The notes beneath the pieces are model-generated. The model saw nothing but the letters and a program-made list of their open reading frames with translations, did no database searches and had not been told where the DNA came from. From Clostridia bacterium (GTDB lineage Bacteria; Bacillota; Clostridia; Christensenellales; Borkfalkiaceae), in assembly GCA_017463425.1 (NCBI GenBank), contig JAFTPE010000013.1, positions 1 to 33,751 on the forward strand: 33,751 nucleotides of DNA, in the 5' to 3' direction. Within the stretch, counting starts at the first letter, position 1. Each line of letters begins with the position of its first letter. This document shows positions 18,501-26,595 of this stretch, piece by piece. A program made the translations under genes and the position numbers.

Positions 18501-21216
18501 CAAAAAGTTGAATAAAACGGCGATAAAGCCTTTGGAACGTGAGGAAACGTTACAAATTCTGGAAACATTGTTTGAAATCCATGAGGCGATGGCGCGGATT
18601 AAAAGCAATACCAATTTGTCGCAATATTTCACGCTCGCATTCGGGCGAGTGGATTTCTTTGACGCGCGGAAAAATTTCTTGAAAGATTTGTATCGTCTGC
18701 ACGAGTTGTGCGCCTCCGTATTTATGGAATACAACGCGGACAGTTTTAACAGTATGTGTGTGCGCGCGGCGAGCGGTTATTCTTCGCCCGTATTGCAGGG
18801 CCTTACTCGTTCGATTGACAGTTTCCGTGTGGCGGAGGAGAGCTTTTTGCAAACGGTGAACGCGGACAGACGGAAAGTTCCTGAAGAAGAAATTTTGGAT
18901 TCGTACACGGCAAAAGCTGGCGCGTTGATTGAAAATATTGATATGCTGGCGTCTTGGTGTATGTATAAAAAGACGGCGCAAGCGTTGGATGAATCGGGGT
19001 TGACGTTTATTACCGACGCGTTGGAAAACGGCGCGGTTACAGGCGAAAACATCATAGACAGTTTTGAAAAAAATATCTATAAAAATTTCTTGCAGACGAA
19101 TATTCCGCTTGACCCTGTATTGGCGAGGTTTTCCGCGGCTGTATCTGAGGAAAAATCAGAAAGTTTGCGTTTGACAATGGAAGAATTTTCAAAAATCACG
19201 AAAGAGGCGATTCGCGCGAAGTTGATTTCCAATCTTCCTACTGTCGGTACGGAAGGTAGGCTTAGTTTGGAATTGGCGAATTTCCAACGCTTGGCGAAAT
19301 CGAATTTGCGCGGTATGGGATTGAGAAAATTATTTGAAGAAATTCCCGAACTGATTAAAACGATTGCGCCCTGTATGTTGATGAGCCCGATTACGGTTTC
19401 TCAATATCTGCAAGCGGAAAACGGATTGTTTGATATGGTTATTTTCGACGAGGCGTCCCAAATCCCGACGGCGGAGGCTATTTGTTCGTTGGCGCGAGGG
19501 AAAGCGGCTATCGTGGTTGGCGACCCGAAACAGTTGCCGCCGACTACGTTCTTCAATACCAACTACGTGGACGAAGAAAATTTGGAAAACGAGGATATGG
19601 AGAGCGTTTTGGACGATTGTCTTGCTATCAATATGCCTCAACGGCATTTGACGTGGCATTATAGAAGCAAACACGAGAGTTTGATTGCATTTTCCAATAT
19701 TATGTACTATGAAAACCGTCTGTGTACGTTCCCCTCGCCCGACGCTTTGGCAAGCAAAGTCAAATTCGTATTGGTGGAGGACGGCGTATACGATAGAGGG
19801 TTTACCAAGAAGAATAAGGCGGAAGGCGACGCGTTGGTGGAAGAAGTGCTTCGTCGGCTTGCTGATGATAAACTCAATAAATCGAGTATGGGTATCGTAA
19901 CGTTTAGTTCGGTGCAAAAAGAATATATCGAAAAACGGCTGTCGCAGGCGATTGTGGAAAGGCGATTGGAAAGCGCGGCGTATGACAGGGAAGAACCGTT
20001 GTTTGTGAAAAACCTTGAAAACGTGCAAGGGGACGAACGCGACGTGATTTTGTTCTCGGTATGTTACGGGCCTGACAGAATGGGCAGAATTTCCTTGAAT
20101 TTCGGGCCTTTAAACCAAGTGGGCGGTTGGCGGCGTTTGAACGTTGCCGTATCACGCGCAAGAGAGGAAATGGTGGTGTTCTCGTCTATGACGGGGGCAA
20201 TGATTGACGTATCCAAAACCAATTCAAAAGGGGTTGCGGGGTTAAAGGCGTTTTTGGATTTTGCGCAAAAAGGCAGAACAAACCTTGCGATTTCTTCAAG
20301 CAATTTGATTACGAAGAAACCGGGACTTGGAAAATATATCGCGGAAGAATTGTCGTCGTACGGATACGAATGTCGTTACGACGTGGGCGTTTCGGGCTTT
20401 AAAATTGACGTTGCCGTAATCGATCCTCGAAACAGAAATCGTTTTATTTTAGCGATTATGTGCGATACCCCCAATACGTTCTCCGTCAAGGATAGAAATA
20501 TTTTGCAGATTCAGACGTTGAAACGTAATAATTGGAACGTGGTGCGCTTGTTTACAGTCAATTATTATAACAATCCCAAACGGGAAATTAAAAAGATAAA
20601 AGATTTGTTGGATAAATTGACGGGCGCGGAAAAACGTGGCGGAACGGAGCTTAACCGCTCTAAGAAAGCGTATAAAACGGCGGTTTTAGACGAACGTTTT
20701 GAAAATGCGACGTATATCACGTCGGGCGAAAACGATAAAGAAATTATCGCGCGGTTAAAGGCAATCGTCGCGGCGGAAGAACCGATTTCGTTCGATTTCC
20801 TCGTCCGCAGATGTTTGACGAGTTTGGGGATTTTGAAATACGGCGGAAAAGTGGAAAACCGTATGCAAGCGTTGATTGCACTGTGTGGTTTTAAATATGA
20901 ACGAATTTTTGGTACGGCGTTCTATCGCAAGACGGATAAAATGGTTGCGTGCGAGAGATATCGTGTGGAAACGGGCGAACCGTTGAGAAAATCGGAAACG
21001 GATTTCACACCGTATGAAATTATTGCAATCGTTCGTGGCGCGTTGGAAGATAAAGTGGCGTTGTATATGGAAGAGGCTCAAATTATCGTTGCGTCCGTGT
21101 TGCGCGTAACAAAGCCCACGGAAAAATTTGTGGCGTACGTCAACGACTGTGTGTCGTTGGGTGAAGAAAAAGGCTTGTTCGTGCGTTCGGTGTCCGATAG
21201 AATTTCGTTGGCGTAA
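15559..21216 (+). CDS. Giant DUF4011/DUF3320-type superfamily 1 helicase
   Basis: About 1885 residues. I take the ATG at 15559 (GGGAG 6 bases upstream) because the promoter at 15466-15494 excludes the longer frame. Order: an N-terminal beta-rich region; a transglutaminase-like segment (about 215-265); DUF4011 starting near 375 (WERRLLDLSMKNALLHFSP); helicase motif I GPPGTGKS at 677-684; a helical insertion of about 600 residues; motif II DEAS at 1297-1300; GDPKQLPPT; WHYRSKHESL; VQGDERDVILFS; and NVAVSRARE. A restriction-endonuclease-like segment follows around 1600-1670 (Asp1617), and a DUF3320-like C-terminus ends the protein. Such proteins have been linked to anti-phage defence and DNA repair. 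The helicase motifs look intact, but the expected Cys/His of the first domain and Glu of the nuclease are replaced (Ser222, Glu248, Met1634). It is transcribed alone, between housekeeping operons. Confidence 0.88.
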   Translation: MAIKAKKLEEIVSLQGEISRVVSYVDYFARKPLFSSLQIKNTGEESVNDLTLSIYNDNGMLINCNKTLAEIPFESVVEVDAGNLLSPVYFADLETVKEEKINVVLKKEKTIVCALEFTVTALPFDYWQGVEGDVEQLAAFVRPRLADCIKMQSEIDAQLKKWNTPCELGGYAGNDKNAVRRIIAALYAGLRRFSITKTDCDITKPVEAGAGVKILSQRKATSLEMALFVCGCLESLGLHSVILFGEREVSCGVWLYDSCFIDTTTDDMQRISAYISDGINNLSCFDIEDLFSDKNAAYSTSEAHFKQKLETGNYYERCVDIHRCRISHVMPLPLRAKNVKGFEILSEEDSAPDSAPKELRSTQKLSLDNEQTKDKQWERRLLDLSMKNALLHFSPTKSVVHLVSVSADDTLDVLMEKGEMPLGAATNDVLEIAKRNVHFGSSSEMKRMKELILLENRSGILRTYFEEKLLTETVTRLIKKNKEADEESGTKILYLALGFLKWYSKEDGKERYAPLVLQPVQLKKSKGGNGFSVAITDEDLSVNSTLLEFLKQEFNIDIRGLAGAIQGLKISEILAMVRMEVVGMKGWEVFDDAYLAAFSFARYQMWNDLRQNIGEFSKNKIIQALLDNSVLVGGGVDGIPKEDESLPETTLTPLLADASQWGAIAMSQTGKSFVLHGPPGTGKSQTITNMIANALYEGKRVLFVAEKQAALSVVKKRLDGIGIGEFCLELHSNKANKTDVLQKLTTTLALAGGQENVSLHEKSEVIAKLKEEVGEPLVALHKKRRLGVSIYEALLICLKNKNAPDIMNIESTFYDGLTKEKIEVYERVMVQAAAAAKECGGVYNSPFANVNLTEYSLAVRDLVYCSSEVVIAEIKHLKNYVALFLDLYRQKISTLTRKKLSALYDIAKTLESGVLNKYYKENEEEFYAFFNANRRLDACLEKYFSVCKKLVDIPKEYKELGEWLDKGRTDYETNKTVNVIVKKLNKTAIKPLEREETLQILETLFEIHEAMARIKSNTNLSQYFTLAFGRVDFFDARKNFLKDLYRLHELCASVFMEYNADSFNSMCVRAASGYSSPVLQGLTRSIDSFRVAEESFLQTVNADRRKVPEEEILDSYTAKAGALIENIDMLASWCMYKKTAQALDESGLTFITDALENGAVTGENIIDSFEKNIYKNFLQTNIPLDPVLARFSAAVSEEKSESLRLTMEEFSKITKEAIRAKLISNLPTVGTEGRLSLELANFQRLAKSNLRGMGLRKLFEEIPELIKTIAPCMLMSPITVSQYLQAENGLFDMVIFDEASQIPTAEAICSLARGKAAIVVGDPKQLPPTTFFNTNYVDEENLENEDMESVLDDCLAINMPQRHLTWHYRSKHESLIAFSNIMYYENRLCTFPSPDALASKVKFVLVEDGVYDRGFTKKNKAEGDALVEEVLRRLADDKLNKSSMGIVTFSSVQKEYIEKRLSQAIVERRLESAAYDREEPLFVKNLENVQGDERDVILFSVCYGPDRMGRISLNFGPLNQVGGWRRLNVAVSRAREEMVVFSSMTGAMIDVSKTNSKGVAGLKAFLDFAQKGRTNLAISSSNLITKKPGLGKYIAEELSSYGYECRYDVGVSGFKIDVAVIDPRNRNRFILAIMCDTPNTFSVKDRNILQIQTLKRNNWNVVRLFTVNYYNNPKREIKKIKDLLDKLTGAEKRGGTELNRSKKAYKTAVLDERFENATYITSGENDKEIIARLKAIVAAEEPISFDFLVRRCLTSLGILKYGGKVENRMQALIALCGFKYERIFGTAFYRKTDKMVACERYRVETGEPLRKSETDFTPYEIIAIVRGALEDKVALYMEEAQIIVASVLRVTKPTEKFVAYVNDCVSLGEEKGLFVRSVSDRISLA

Positions 21217-21250
21217 AGCGTTGACGTTCAAATAACAAAGAGAAAAACTT

Positions 21251-22930
21251 ATGAAAATCGTTGCGAAAAAACTTTGGGAATCAGAAGAAACGACGGATAA
21301 GTTGTTTAACTTTCGTCCCGTGTTTTTTGCGGCGATTTTTCTATGTCTTGGTATTGTGTTTGCCTATAAACGCGTAATAGAGGGGATTTCTTCGCTGTGG
21401 GCGTTGGGTTTGTTGCCGTTTGCAATTCTTCCGTTTTTCTTTGCTCGAACACGTAGTCGTATGGAAAAAACTGCGCTTTCGATTTTGGCGTTGGCGATAG
21501 TCTTCCTTTTGGGACAAAGTATATTTCTTGTAAAGTGTAGCTCGTTTACCAACGTTGAAAGAATGGATTCGTATACCACCGTGATTGGTCGAGTGGTAGA
21601 GAAAAACGAGTTTGGTTCTACGGTGAGGGTTGTTTTAACCGATTTGAGTATCGGCGAAAAATCGACCAAAGGAAAACTCAACGCGTACCTGCCTGCCTCG
21701 TTTTGTAAAAACGTACGCCTTTCAGACAAACTTTTATTAGAGGGGCGGGCGCAGACGGACGTTGCGTTGACAAACGAACGAGGGTTTCGCGCAACGGATA
21801 TCAAAGAAAACGTTGTTTATCAGCTGACAGAAATAGAAAAATGTGTCGTCGTGGGACATAAAATAGATGTATTTCTTGAAGTAAAAGAACGAATGAAAAC
21901 CGTTTTATACGCAGGCATGAGCGAGGAATCCGCTGCAATCAGCTATGCGACGTTGCTCGGCGACGTTTCGGGAATAGAGGGTGGATTGTTGGAGAACGTT
22001 CGCGTAGGCGGCGTGGCGCACGTATTTGCCGTTTCGGGGTTGCATATCGGCTCGCTTTTTGCGTTTTGTATGCTGATTATCAATAAGACGAATTTGAAAA
22101 ACACTTCAAAAATATTACGATTTTTATTGACTGCGGCAAAGTTGATATTTTACAGCGGCGTGTGCGGATTTTCGTCATCTGCGCTAAGGGCTACGGTTAT
22201 TTGTTTGGTGATGTACGGCGCAAAATTGATAGGTACGACTTCGGATTTTTTAGAACGAATCGGTTTGGCGGCGGTGCTGATTTTGCTTGTTGCGCCGACG
22301 TCGCTGTTTGAAATAGGGTTTCAATTATCCTTTGCGGCTTGTTTGGGATTGGCGTTTCTTACTCGTCCGTTTGCAAAGGCGTTGCAAATGTTGAGTGGGG
22401 CGATTGTAAAACTCTTTCAAAAAGAGGGGAAGGCTCGTCCAAATCCGAAAAGGAAAGGCGACACTTCGCCGCTTACCATTCCGCAGAGGGCGTTGCGTTC
22501 GACGATTTCTTTTCTTTCCGCAAGTTTAGCAGCTCAGGTTGCAACCGCGCCGATTTTATTACGGGCGTTTGGGTATTTGTCGGGCGCAAGCCTAATTTTA
22601 AATTGTATATTCGTGCCGTTTATAAGCGTAGGGTTTTCAGTATTGTTGCTGTTCGTGGCGTGCGCCTGTTTGTTGCCAACGGCGTTTTCTTCCGTTTTGT
22701 TATACTTGCCGTCCGTCGTGTGGTCGTCTTTGACGCTCGTATTTCACGCTGTGGATTTTTCTGCGTTTGCATTGACGGGGATAAGGATATCGGGCGGAAG
22801 TATGATATGTTATTACGGTGGAGGGTTGTTCCTTTCGGATAAATGGAACGTACGAAGAAAAGAAAAATATTTTCTCGTTTTGGTTTGTTTTGTGGCGTTT
22901 GGCATAACCATGTACGCGTTGAACGTATAA
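21251..22930 (+). CDS. comEC: ComEC-type DNA-uptake channel, lacking the metallo-beta-lactamase domain
   Basis: 559 residues, an integral membrane protein. It has two N-terminal membrane segments, a DUF4131-type OB region (about 95-190), and then the Competence domain with its hallmark FAVSGLHIGSLFAF, FSSSALRATVICLVMYGAKL and FEIGFQLSFAACLGLAF, with about eight further membrane segments. ComEC forms the inner-membrane channel for transforming DNA. Bacillus ComEC is about 776 residues and ends in a metallo-beta-lactamase-like nuclease domain; here the protein stops after the last membrane segments with a short basic tail, and no remnant is visible in the next 128 bases. It is followed by holA, the usual neighbour. 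The ribosome site is weak (AAAGAG). Confidence 0.9.
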   Translation: MKIVAKKLWESEETTDKLFNFRPVFFAAIFLCLGIVFAYKRVIEGISSLWALGLLPFAILPFFFARTRSRMEKTALSILALAIVFLLGQSIFLVKCSSFTNVERMDSYTTVIGRVVEKNEFGSTVRVVLTDLSIGEKSTKGKLNAYLPASFCKNVRLSDKLLLEGRAQTDVALTNERGFRATDIKENVVYQLTEIEKCVVVGHKIDVFLEVKERMKTVLYAGMSEESAAISYATLLGDVSGIEGGLLENVRVGGVAHVFAVSGLHIGSLFAFCMLIINKTNLKNTSKILRFLLTAAKLIFYSGVCGFSSSALRATVICLVMYGAKLIGTTSDFLERIGLAAVLILLVAPTSLFEIGFQLSFAACLGLAFLTRPFAKALQMLSGAIVKLFQKEGKARPNPKRKGDTSPLTIPQRALRSTISFLSASLAAQVATAPILLRAFGYLSGASLILNCIFVPFISVGFSVLLLFVACACLLPTAFSSVLLYLPSVVWSSLTLVFHAVDFSAFALTGIRISGGSMICYYGGGLFLSDKWNVRRKEKYFLVLVCFVAFGITMYALNV

Positions 22931-22982
22931 ATAAGCAAAGGAGAAAGAGAGAATACGGAGCGAAATAGCAAATGCAATTTTG

Positions 22983-23011
22983 TTGCTTTTTTACGGATAA
23001 TATGGTATAAT
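22983..23011 (+). promoter_or_regulatory. Sigma-A promoter of holA
   Basis: TTGCTT at 22983-22988, a 17-base spacer, and TATAAT at 23006-23011. The -35 lies in the right arm of a weak hairpin (AGCAA at 22967-22971 with TTGCT at 22983-22987) followed by T6, which could be a poor terminator for comEC. This resembles the terminator-promoter overlap at 15435-15494. Confidence 0.75.
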
Positions 23012-23058
23012 GATAAATGGTTAACCTTTCATAAAAGAAAAAAGAGGAGGCGCGGAGA

Positions 23059-24057
23059 GTGAAATACGTGGATTTTAAAAAATTTACCGACGAAAACGGC
23101 GCGCAACCGATTTATCTTTTTGAGGGAGAGGAAACGTATTTTCTCGAAAAGGGCGAAACGCTGATTAAAACTCGGTTTTTACAAGAACCGACGTTGGATT
23201 ATTCGGCGTTTGACGGCGCAGGGTTAAAGGGCGATAAATTAAAAGGACTGATTTCTTCTGTGAATGCGTTCCCTTTTGTCAGCGAAAAACGGGTGGTGCG
23301 CGTATCGGAATTTTATCCCACGGAAAAGGATTTTGAACAATATTTAAAGCCGTTATTTGACAATCCTCCTAAAGACGGGATTTTGTTGATTATCAACTCT
23401 GCAAAAGGAAAAACGGGAACGGCGGCGCTCGCGAAAAAGCCGAACGTAACGTACGTGGATTGTTCCCGTTCGGATGAAGAAACGATTAAAAAATGGATTT
23501 ATCTTACGTGCAAACGTGAAGGAGTGTATGCTGACGGTATTACTTGCGGTAAATTGGCGACGTATTGCGCTTTTGATATGTCGCGTATCTCAAAAGAAAC
23601 GGAAAAACTGTTGACGTATTGCCAGGCTGCAAACATAGAGCGTTTGACCGACGAAATCGTGGATAATTTGGTGTATCCTGATTCTGAATATAAAATTTAC
23701 GAATTGGCAAACGCGTTGTCCAGAAAAAATTATTCCGCGTATATGAAAATTCAAGCGGATTTGTTGACTCGCGGGTTTAACGAAACGCTGTTGCTTTCGT
23801 CGCTGACCTCGTATTTTCGCGGTTTATACGACGTGGCGGTAACGCAAGGAAACGACAAAGAAGTGGCTGTGGCGCTAGGAATGAAAGAATATGCGGTGAA
23901 AAAGAATCGCGAACAGGCTGCAAAATTGGGGACAAAAGAAATATTACGACTTTATAACGAGGTTTATGACGCAGTCTGCGGTATAAAATGTGGCGTATTG
24001 ACGCCTGCGTCGGCGTTAAAGTCGGTTACGGCGAAATTATTTTTTCAAAAATCGTAA
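23059..24057 (+). CDS. holA: DNA polymerase III subunit delta (GTG start)
   Basis: 332 residues, the clamp-loader delta subunit that opens the beta sliding clamp. Family features are the start YLFEGEETYFLEKG, the clamp-binding region around VNAFPFVSEKRVVRVSEF, and the C-terminal helical domain containing LANALSRKNYSAYMKIQADLL and a LL..L..YFRGLYDVA helix. Length is typical (about 330-345). The start is GTG at 23059, with GGAGG at 23046-23050 eight bases upstream. Location after comEC is conserved in Firmicutes. Confidence 0.93.
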   Translation: MKYVDFKKFTDENGAQPIYLFEGEETYFLEKGETLIKTRFLQEPTLDYSAFDGAGLKGDKLKGLISSVNAFPFVSEKRVVRVSEFYPTEKDFEQYLKPLFDNPPKDGILLIINSAKGKTGTAALAKKPNVTYVDCSRSDEETIKKWIYLTCKREGVYADGITCGKLATYCAFDMSRISKETEKLLTYCQAANIERLTDEIVDNLVYPDSEYKIYELANALSRKNYSAYMKIQADLLTRGFNETLLLSSLTSYFRGLYDVAVTQGNDKEVAVALGMKEYAVKKNREQAAKLGTKEILRLYNEVYDAVCGIKCGVLTPASALKSVTAKLFFQKS

Positions 24058-24085
24058 AAATCTAACAAAAACCTTTAGAAAACGC

Positions 24086-24114
24086 TTTATTTTTCGGCGT
24101 AGATTTTATATAAT
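24086..24114 (+). promoter_or_regulatory. Possible promoter of cdaA
   Basis: TATAAT at 24109-24114 is perfect. The hexamer 17 bases upstream is TTTATT (24086-24091), a weak -35. The gap between holA and cdaA is 128 bases, so a start of transcription near 24121 is plausible. Confidence 0.4.
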
Positions 24115-24185
24115 GAATTAGAAAGAATAAAATTGTTTTTCGTGTTTAAAGTTGGATATAGATAAAAGAATTGACGGAGGAACGT

Positions 24186-25073
24186 ATGGGAATGAATGTA
24201 TTGGCGGCGACGGCAAATTTTGAAAACATTTGGAATGGAATCCTTGGATTTTTCAACGATTTTCAAGTGATTTTTGCCGTGGAAATTGTTTTGTTTTTCG
24301 CCTTGATATTTTTTGTGTCCAAAGTGTTGCGCGACAACGACGCGACTAAATTGATGTTGTTGTATTGGTTGTTGACGCTCGTGGGTGGCGCAATGCGAAT
24401 TTTTGATGAAAACTTGATGTCGAAAGGGTTCTTCCTTTTTTACGTCATTTTGATTTCGGCTTTTATGCTGATTTTGTTTAACGTAGAAGTTAAAAAGAGT
24501 CTTTGGGACGTACACAAATCCAAGGAGAATTTGGCGGAAAAATTGTTGCAAGGCGGGGGCGGCGAAGTTCGTTCGCAGGCGGACACCGAACGCTGTATTG
24601 CAAACATCATAAAGGCGTTACAAAATATGTCGAAAAACAATGTTGGGGCGTTGATTGTTCTCTCAAAAGGCAGTTTGCCCAAGCAAGTGTTACAAAGCGG
24701 CGTTACCATTGACGCGGAAATTTCTACGCAGTTGATTGAAGGGATTTTCTTTCCCAAAGCGCCTTTGCACGACGGGGCAATGGTTATCAATTCGCATAAA
24801 ATTCAAGCGGCGGGTTGTTTCTTGCCCTTGACGCAAAAAACCAGCTATCCCAAAGAATACGGCACACGCCACCGCGCGGGGATTGGTATTACCGAAGTGG
24901 CGAACGTGATTTCCTTAATCGTTTCGGAAGAAACGGGGATTATTTCTATCGTGCGGCAAGGTTCGGTAACCAGATATGCCGATTACGATATGTTAACGGA
25001 CGCATTAAAAGCGTATTATTGGCAAGAGATGCCGTTGGTGGATAGAAAACGCAATATTGGAGGCAATAAATGA
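24186..25073 (+). CDS. cdaA: Diadenylate cyclase CdaA
   Basis: About 295 residues. Three N-terminal membrane segments are followed by the DAC domain, which makes c-di-AMP from two ATP. The catalytic motifs are DGA at 196-198 (HDGAMVIN) and GTRHR at 226-230, both intact. The start ATG at 24186 has GGAGG at 24176-24180 five bases upstream; an alternative TTG at 24171 would contain that ribosome site and is rejected. In Firmicutes the order is cdaA-cdaR-glmM; here cdaA is followed by a 34-codon ORF in the cdaR place and no glmM is in view. Confidence 0.96.
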   Translation: MGMNVLAATANFENIWNGILGFFNDFQVIFAVEIVLFFALIFFVSKVLRDNDATKLMLLYWLLTLVGGAMRIFDENLMSKGFFLFYVILISAFMLILFNVEVKKSLWDVHKSKENLAEKLLQGGGGEVRSQADTERCIANIIKALQNMSKNNVGALIVLSKGSLPKQVLQSGVTIDAEISTQLIEGIFFPKAPLHDGAMVINSHKIQAAGCFLPLTQKTSYPKEYGTRHRAGIGITEVANVISLIVSEETGIISIVRQGSVTRYADYDMLTDALKAYYWQEMPLVDRKRNIGGNK

Positions 25074-25174
25074 AATTTACAAGATTTTTAAAAAACGTGT
25101 TTGTTTCTAAATTTTGGATTAAAGCGATTTCCCTCTTATTGGCGGTTATCGTGGTCGTTTTATTGAATATTTAA
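25070..25174 (+). CDS. 34-residue membrane peptide, CdaR/YbbR anchor only
   Basis: The ATG at 25070 overlaps the cdaA stop (ATGA), with GGAGG 7 bases upstream, and the frame ends with TAA at 25172-25174. The peptide begins MKFTRFLKNVFVSKFW and continues as IKAISLLLAVIVVVLLNI, a single membrane helix preceded by basic residues. That is how CdaR (YbbR-repeat regulator of CdaA) begins, and it is exactly where cdaR lies in related genomes. None of the extracytoplasmic YbbR repeats is present, in this frame or in the 75 bases before the next gene. Either a truncated remnant or a functional micropeptide partner of CdaA. The good ribosome site and stop-start overlap favour translation. Confidence 0.65.
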   Translation: MKFTRFLKNVFVSKFWIKAISLLLAVIVVVLLNI

Positions 25175-25249
25175 TACGGATATAAATAGAGGGAGAATAG
25201 AGAAGTTATTACGCGGCAAAAGAAAGACTTTGCCGAAAAAGGAGTTTTT

Positions 25250-26572
25250 ATGGGTATCAAGGTTTGTAAATTTGGTGGTACGTCTATGGCAGACGGAAAC
25301 ATCATTTTAGCGGCTGCAAAAATTATCGAGGCGGACGAACAACGTCGTTACGTTGTGGTTTCTGCGCCCGGTAAACGGTTTGGCGGAGATATAAAAGTTA
25401 CCGATTTGCTGTACGCTTGTTCGGACGCGTACGAGTCGGGTGATGAGAAAGCGTTTCAGGAAACGTTTGAAAAGATCAGCGTTCGTTTTTTGAATATCGA
25501 AACGGAAATTGGCAGAAATTTAGGCGTACAGGAAAGCCTGGACGTGGTGAGAAAAGAAATTCTTTCGGGCGCAGGGCGCGATTATTGCGCTTCTCGAGGG
25601 GAATATTTGGCTGCCAAAATTATGGCGGCGGTTTTAAACGTGCCGTTTGTGGACGCAACCGAATTTGTGCGTTTTACTAAGGACGGGGCTTTGAGTGAAG
25701 AAACGTTTGCTTTAGGCGCAGAAGTATTGAAAAAATATCCTCGCGCCGTGATTCCTGGATTTTACGGGCTGAGCGCAGAGGGCAAAGTAAAGACGTTTTC
25801 ACGCGGCGGCGGAGATATTTCCGGGTCTATCGTGGCGCGTTCGGTGATGGCGTCGTTGTATGAAAATTGGACGGACGTCAGCGGGTTTTACGCTTGTGAT
25901 CCCCGTATCGTATCTTCGCCGAAATGTATCGTTAAATTGACGTATCAAGAACTGCGCGAACTTTCTTATATGGGCGCAAACGTTTTGCACAGCGAATCGA
26001 TTTTCCCTGTAAGAAGCGCAGGCATTCCCATTCGTATCTGTAATACGTTCCGTCCTGAAGATCCTGGCACGTACATAGTGAAAGATTGGACGGACGACGG
26101 CGGCGATACCGTTGTTACAGGCGTGGCAGGCAAGAAAGGTTTTAGTATCATTACCCTTGAAAAATCCTTGATGAACGGTGAAATCGGTTTTGTGGAAAAG
26201 GTGTTGTCCGTTATCGTAAAACACGGCATTTCGTTTGAGCATTTGCCTTCGGGGATTGATACGATGTCGCTCGTAATTGACAACGAATATCTCAAAGACG
26301 GACAGCTGGCGGTATTGATAGAAGAAATGAAAGAGGCGGTCAAACCGGATAAGATTTATACGCACGAAAACATTGCGTTGGTTGCGACAGTAGGGCATGG
26401 TATGGCGAAAAACGTGGGTACGTCGGCGCGTTTGTTCAAAGCGCTTAGCGAGGCAGGCGTAAACGTGAATATGATCGACCAAGGCTCTAGCGAACTGAAT
26501 ATTATCGTTGGGGTGGAAAACGAAGATTGCAACACCTGTATTCAGGCGATTTATCACGAATTTTTTGATTGA
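25250..26572 (+). CDS. lysC: Aspartate kinase
   Basis: 440 residues. It phosphorylates L-aspartate, the first step to lysine, threonine, methionine and diaminopimelate. The catalytic domain opens with KFGGTSMADG (Lys7, residues 7-12), has FSRGGGDISGSIVA and the GFYACDPRIV segment. The C-terminal part contains two ACT domains (about 295-440; GFSIITLEKSLMNGEIGFV and ALVATVGHGMAKNVGTSARLFKAL), so feedback inhibition by lysine or threonine is expected from the family; which one cannot be read. The ribosome site AAAAAGGAG precedes the ATG. Expressed either from the cdaA transcript or on its own; no promoter is evident in the 75-base gap, which holds a 7-bp hairpin at 25214-25235. Confidence 0.95.
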   Translation: MGIKVCKFGGTSMADGNIILAAAKIIEADEQRRYVVVSAPGKRFGGDIKVTDLLYACSDAYESGDEKAFQETFEKISVRFLNIETEIGRNLGVQESLDVVRKEILSGAGRDYCASRGEYLAAKIMAAVLNVPFVDATEFVRFTKDGALSEETFALGAEVLKKYPRAVIPGFYGLSAEGKVKTFSRGGGDISGSIVARSVMASLYENWTDVSGFYACDPRIVSSPKCIVKLTYQELRELSYMGANVLHSESIFPVRSAGIPIRICNTFRPEDPGTYIVKDWTDDGGDTVVTGVAGKKGFSIITLEKSLMNGEIGFVEKVLSVIVKHGISFEHLPSGIDTMSLVIDNEYLKDGQLAVLIEEMKEAVKPDKIYTHENIALVATVGHGMAKNVGTSARLFKALSEAGVNVNMIDQGSSELNIIVGVENEDCNTCIQAIYHEFFD

Positions 26573-26595
26573 TTTGATAGAAAGGAGAGAAATTT

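Noticed and set aside
24171..24185. TTG start for cdaA at 24171
   Set aside because: The extra codons consist of the ribosome site GGAGG itself; the ATG at 24186 is correctly spaced.
25214..25235. Hairpin CGGCAAA/TTTGCCG before aspartate kinase as a terminator or lysine riboswitch
   Set aside because: Only 7 bp with no U-run after it, and the 75-base gap is far too short for a lysine riboswitch.
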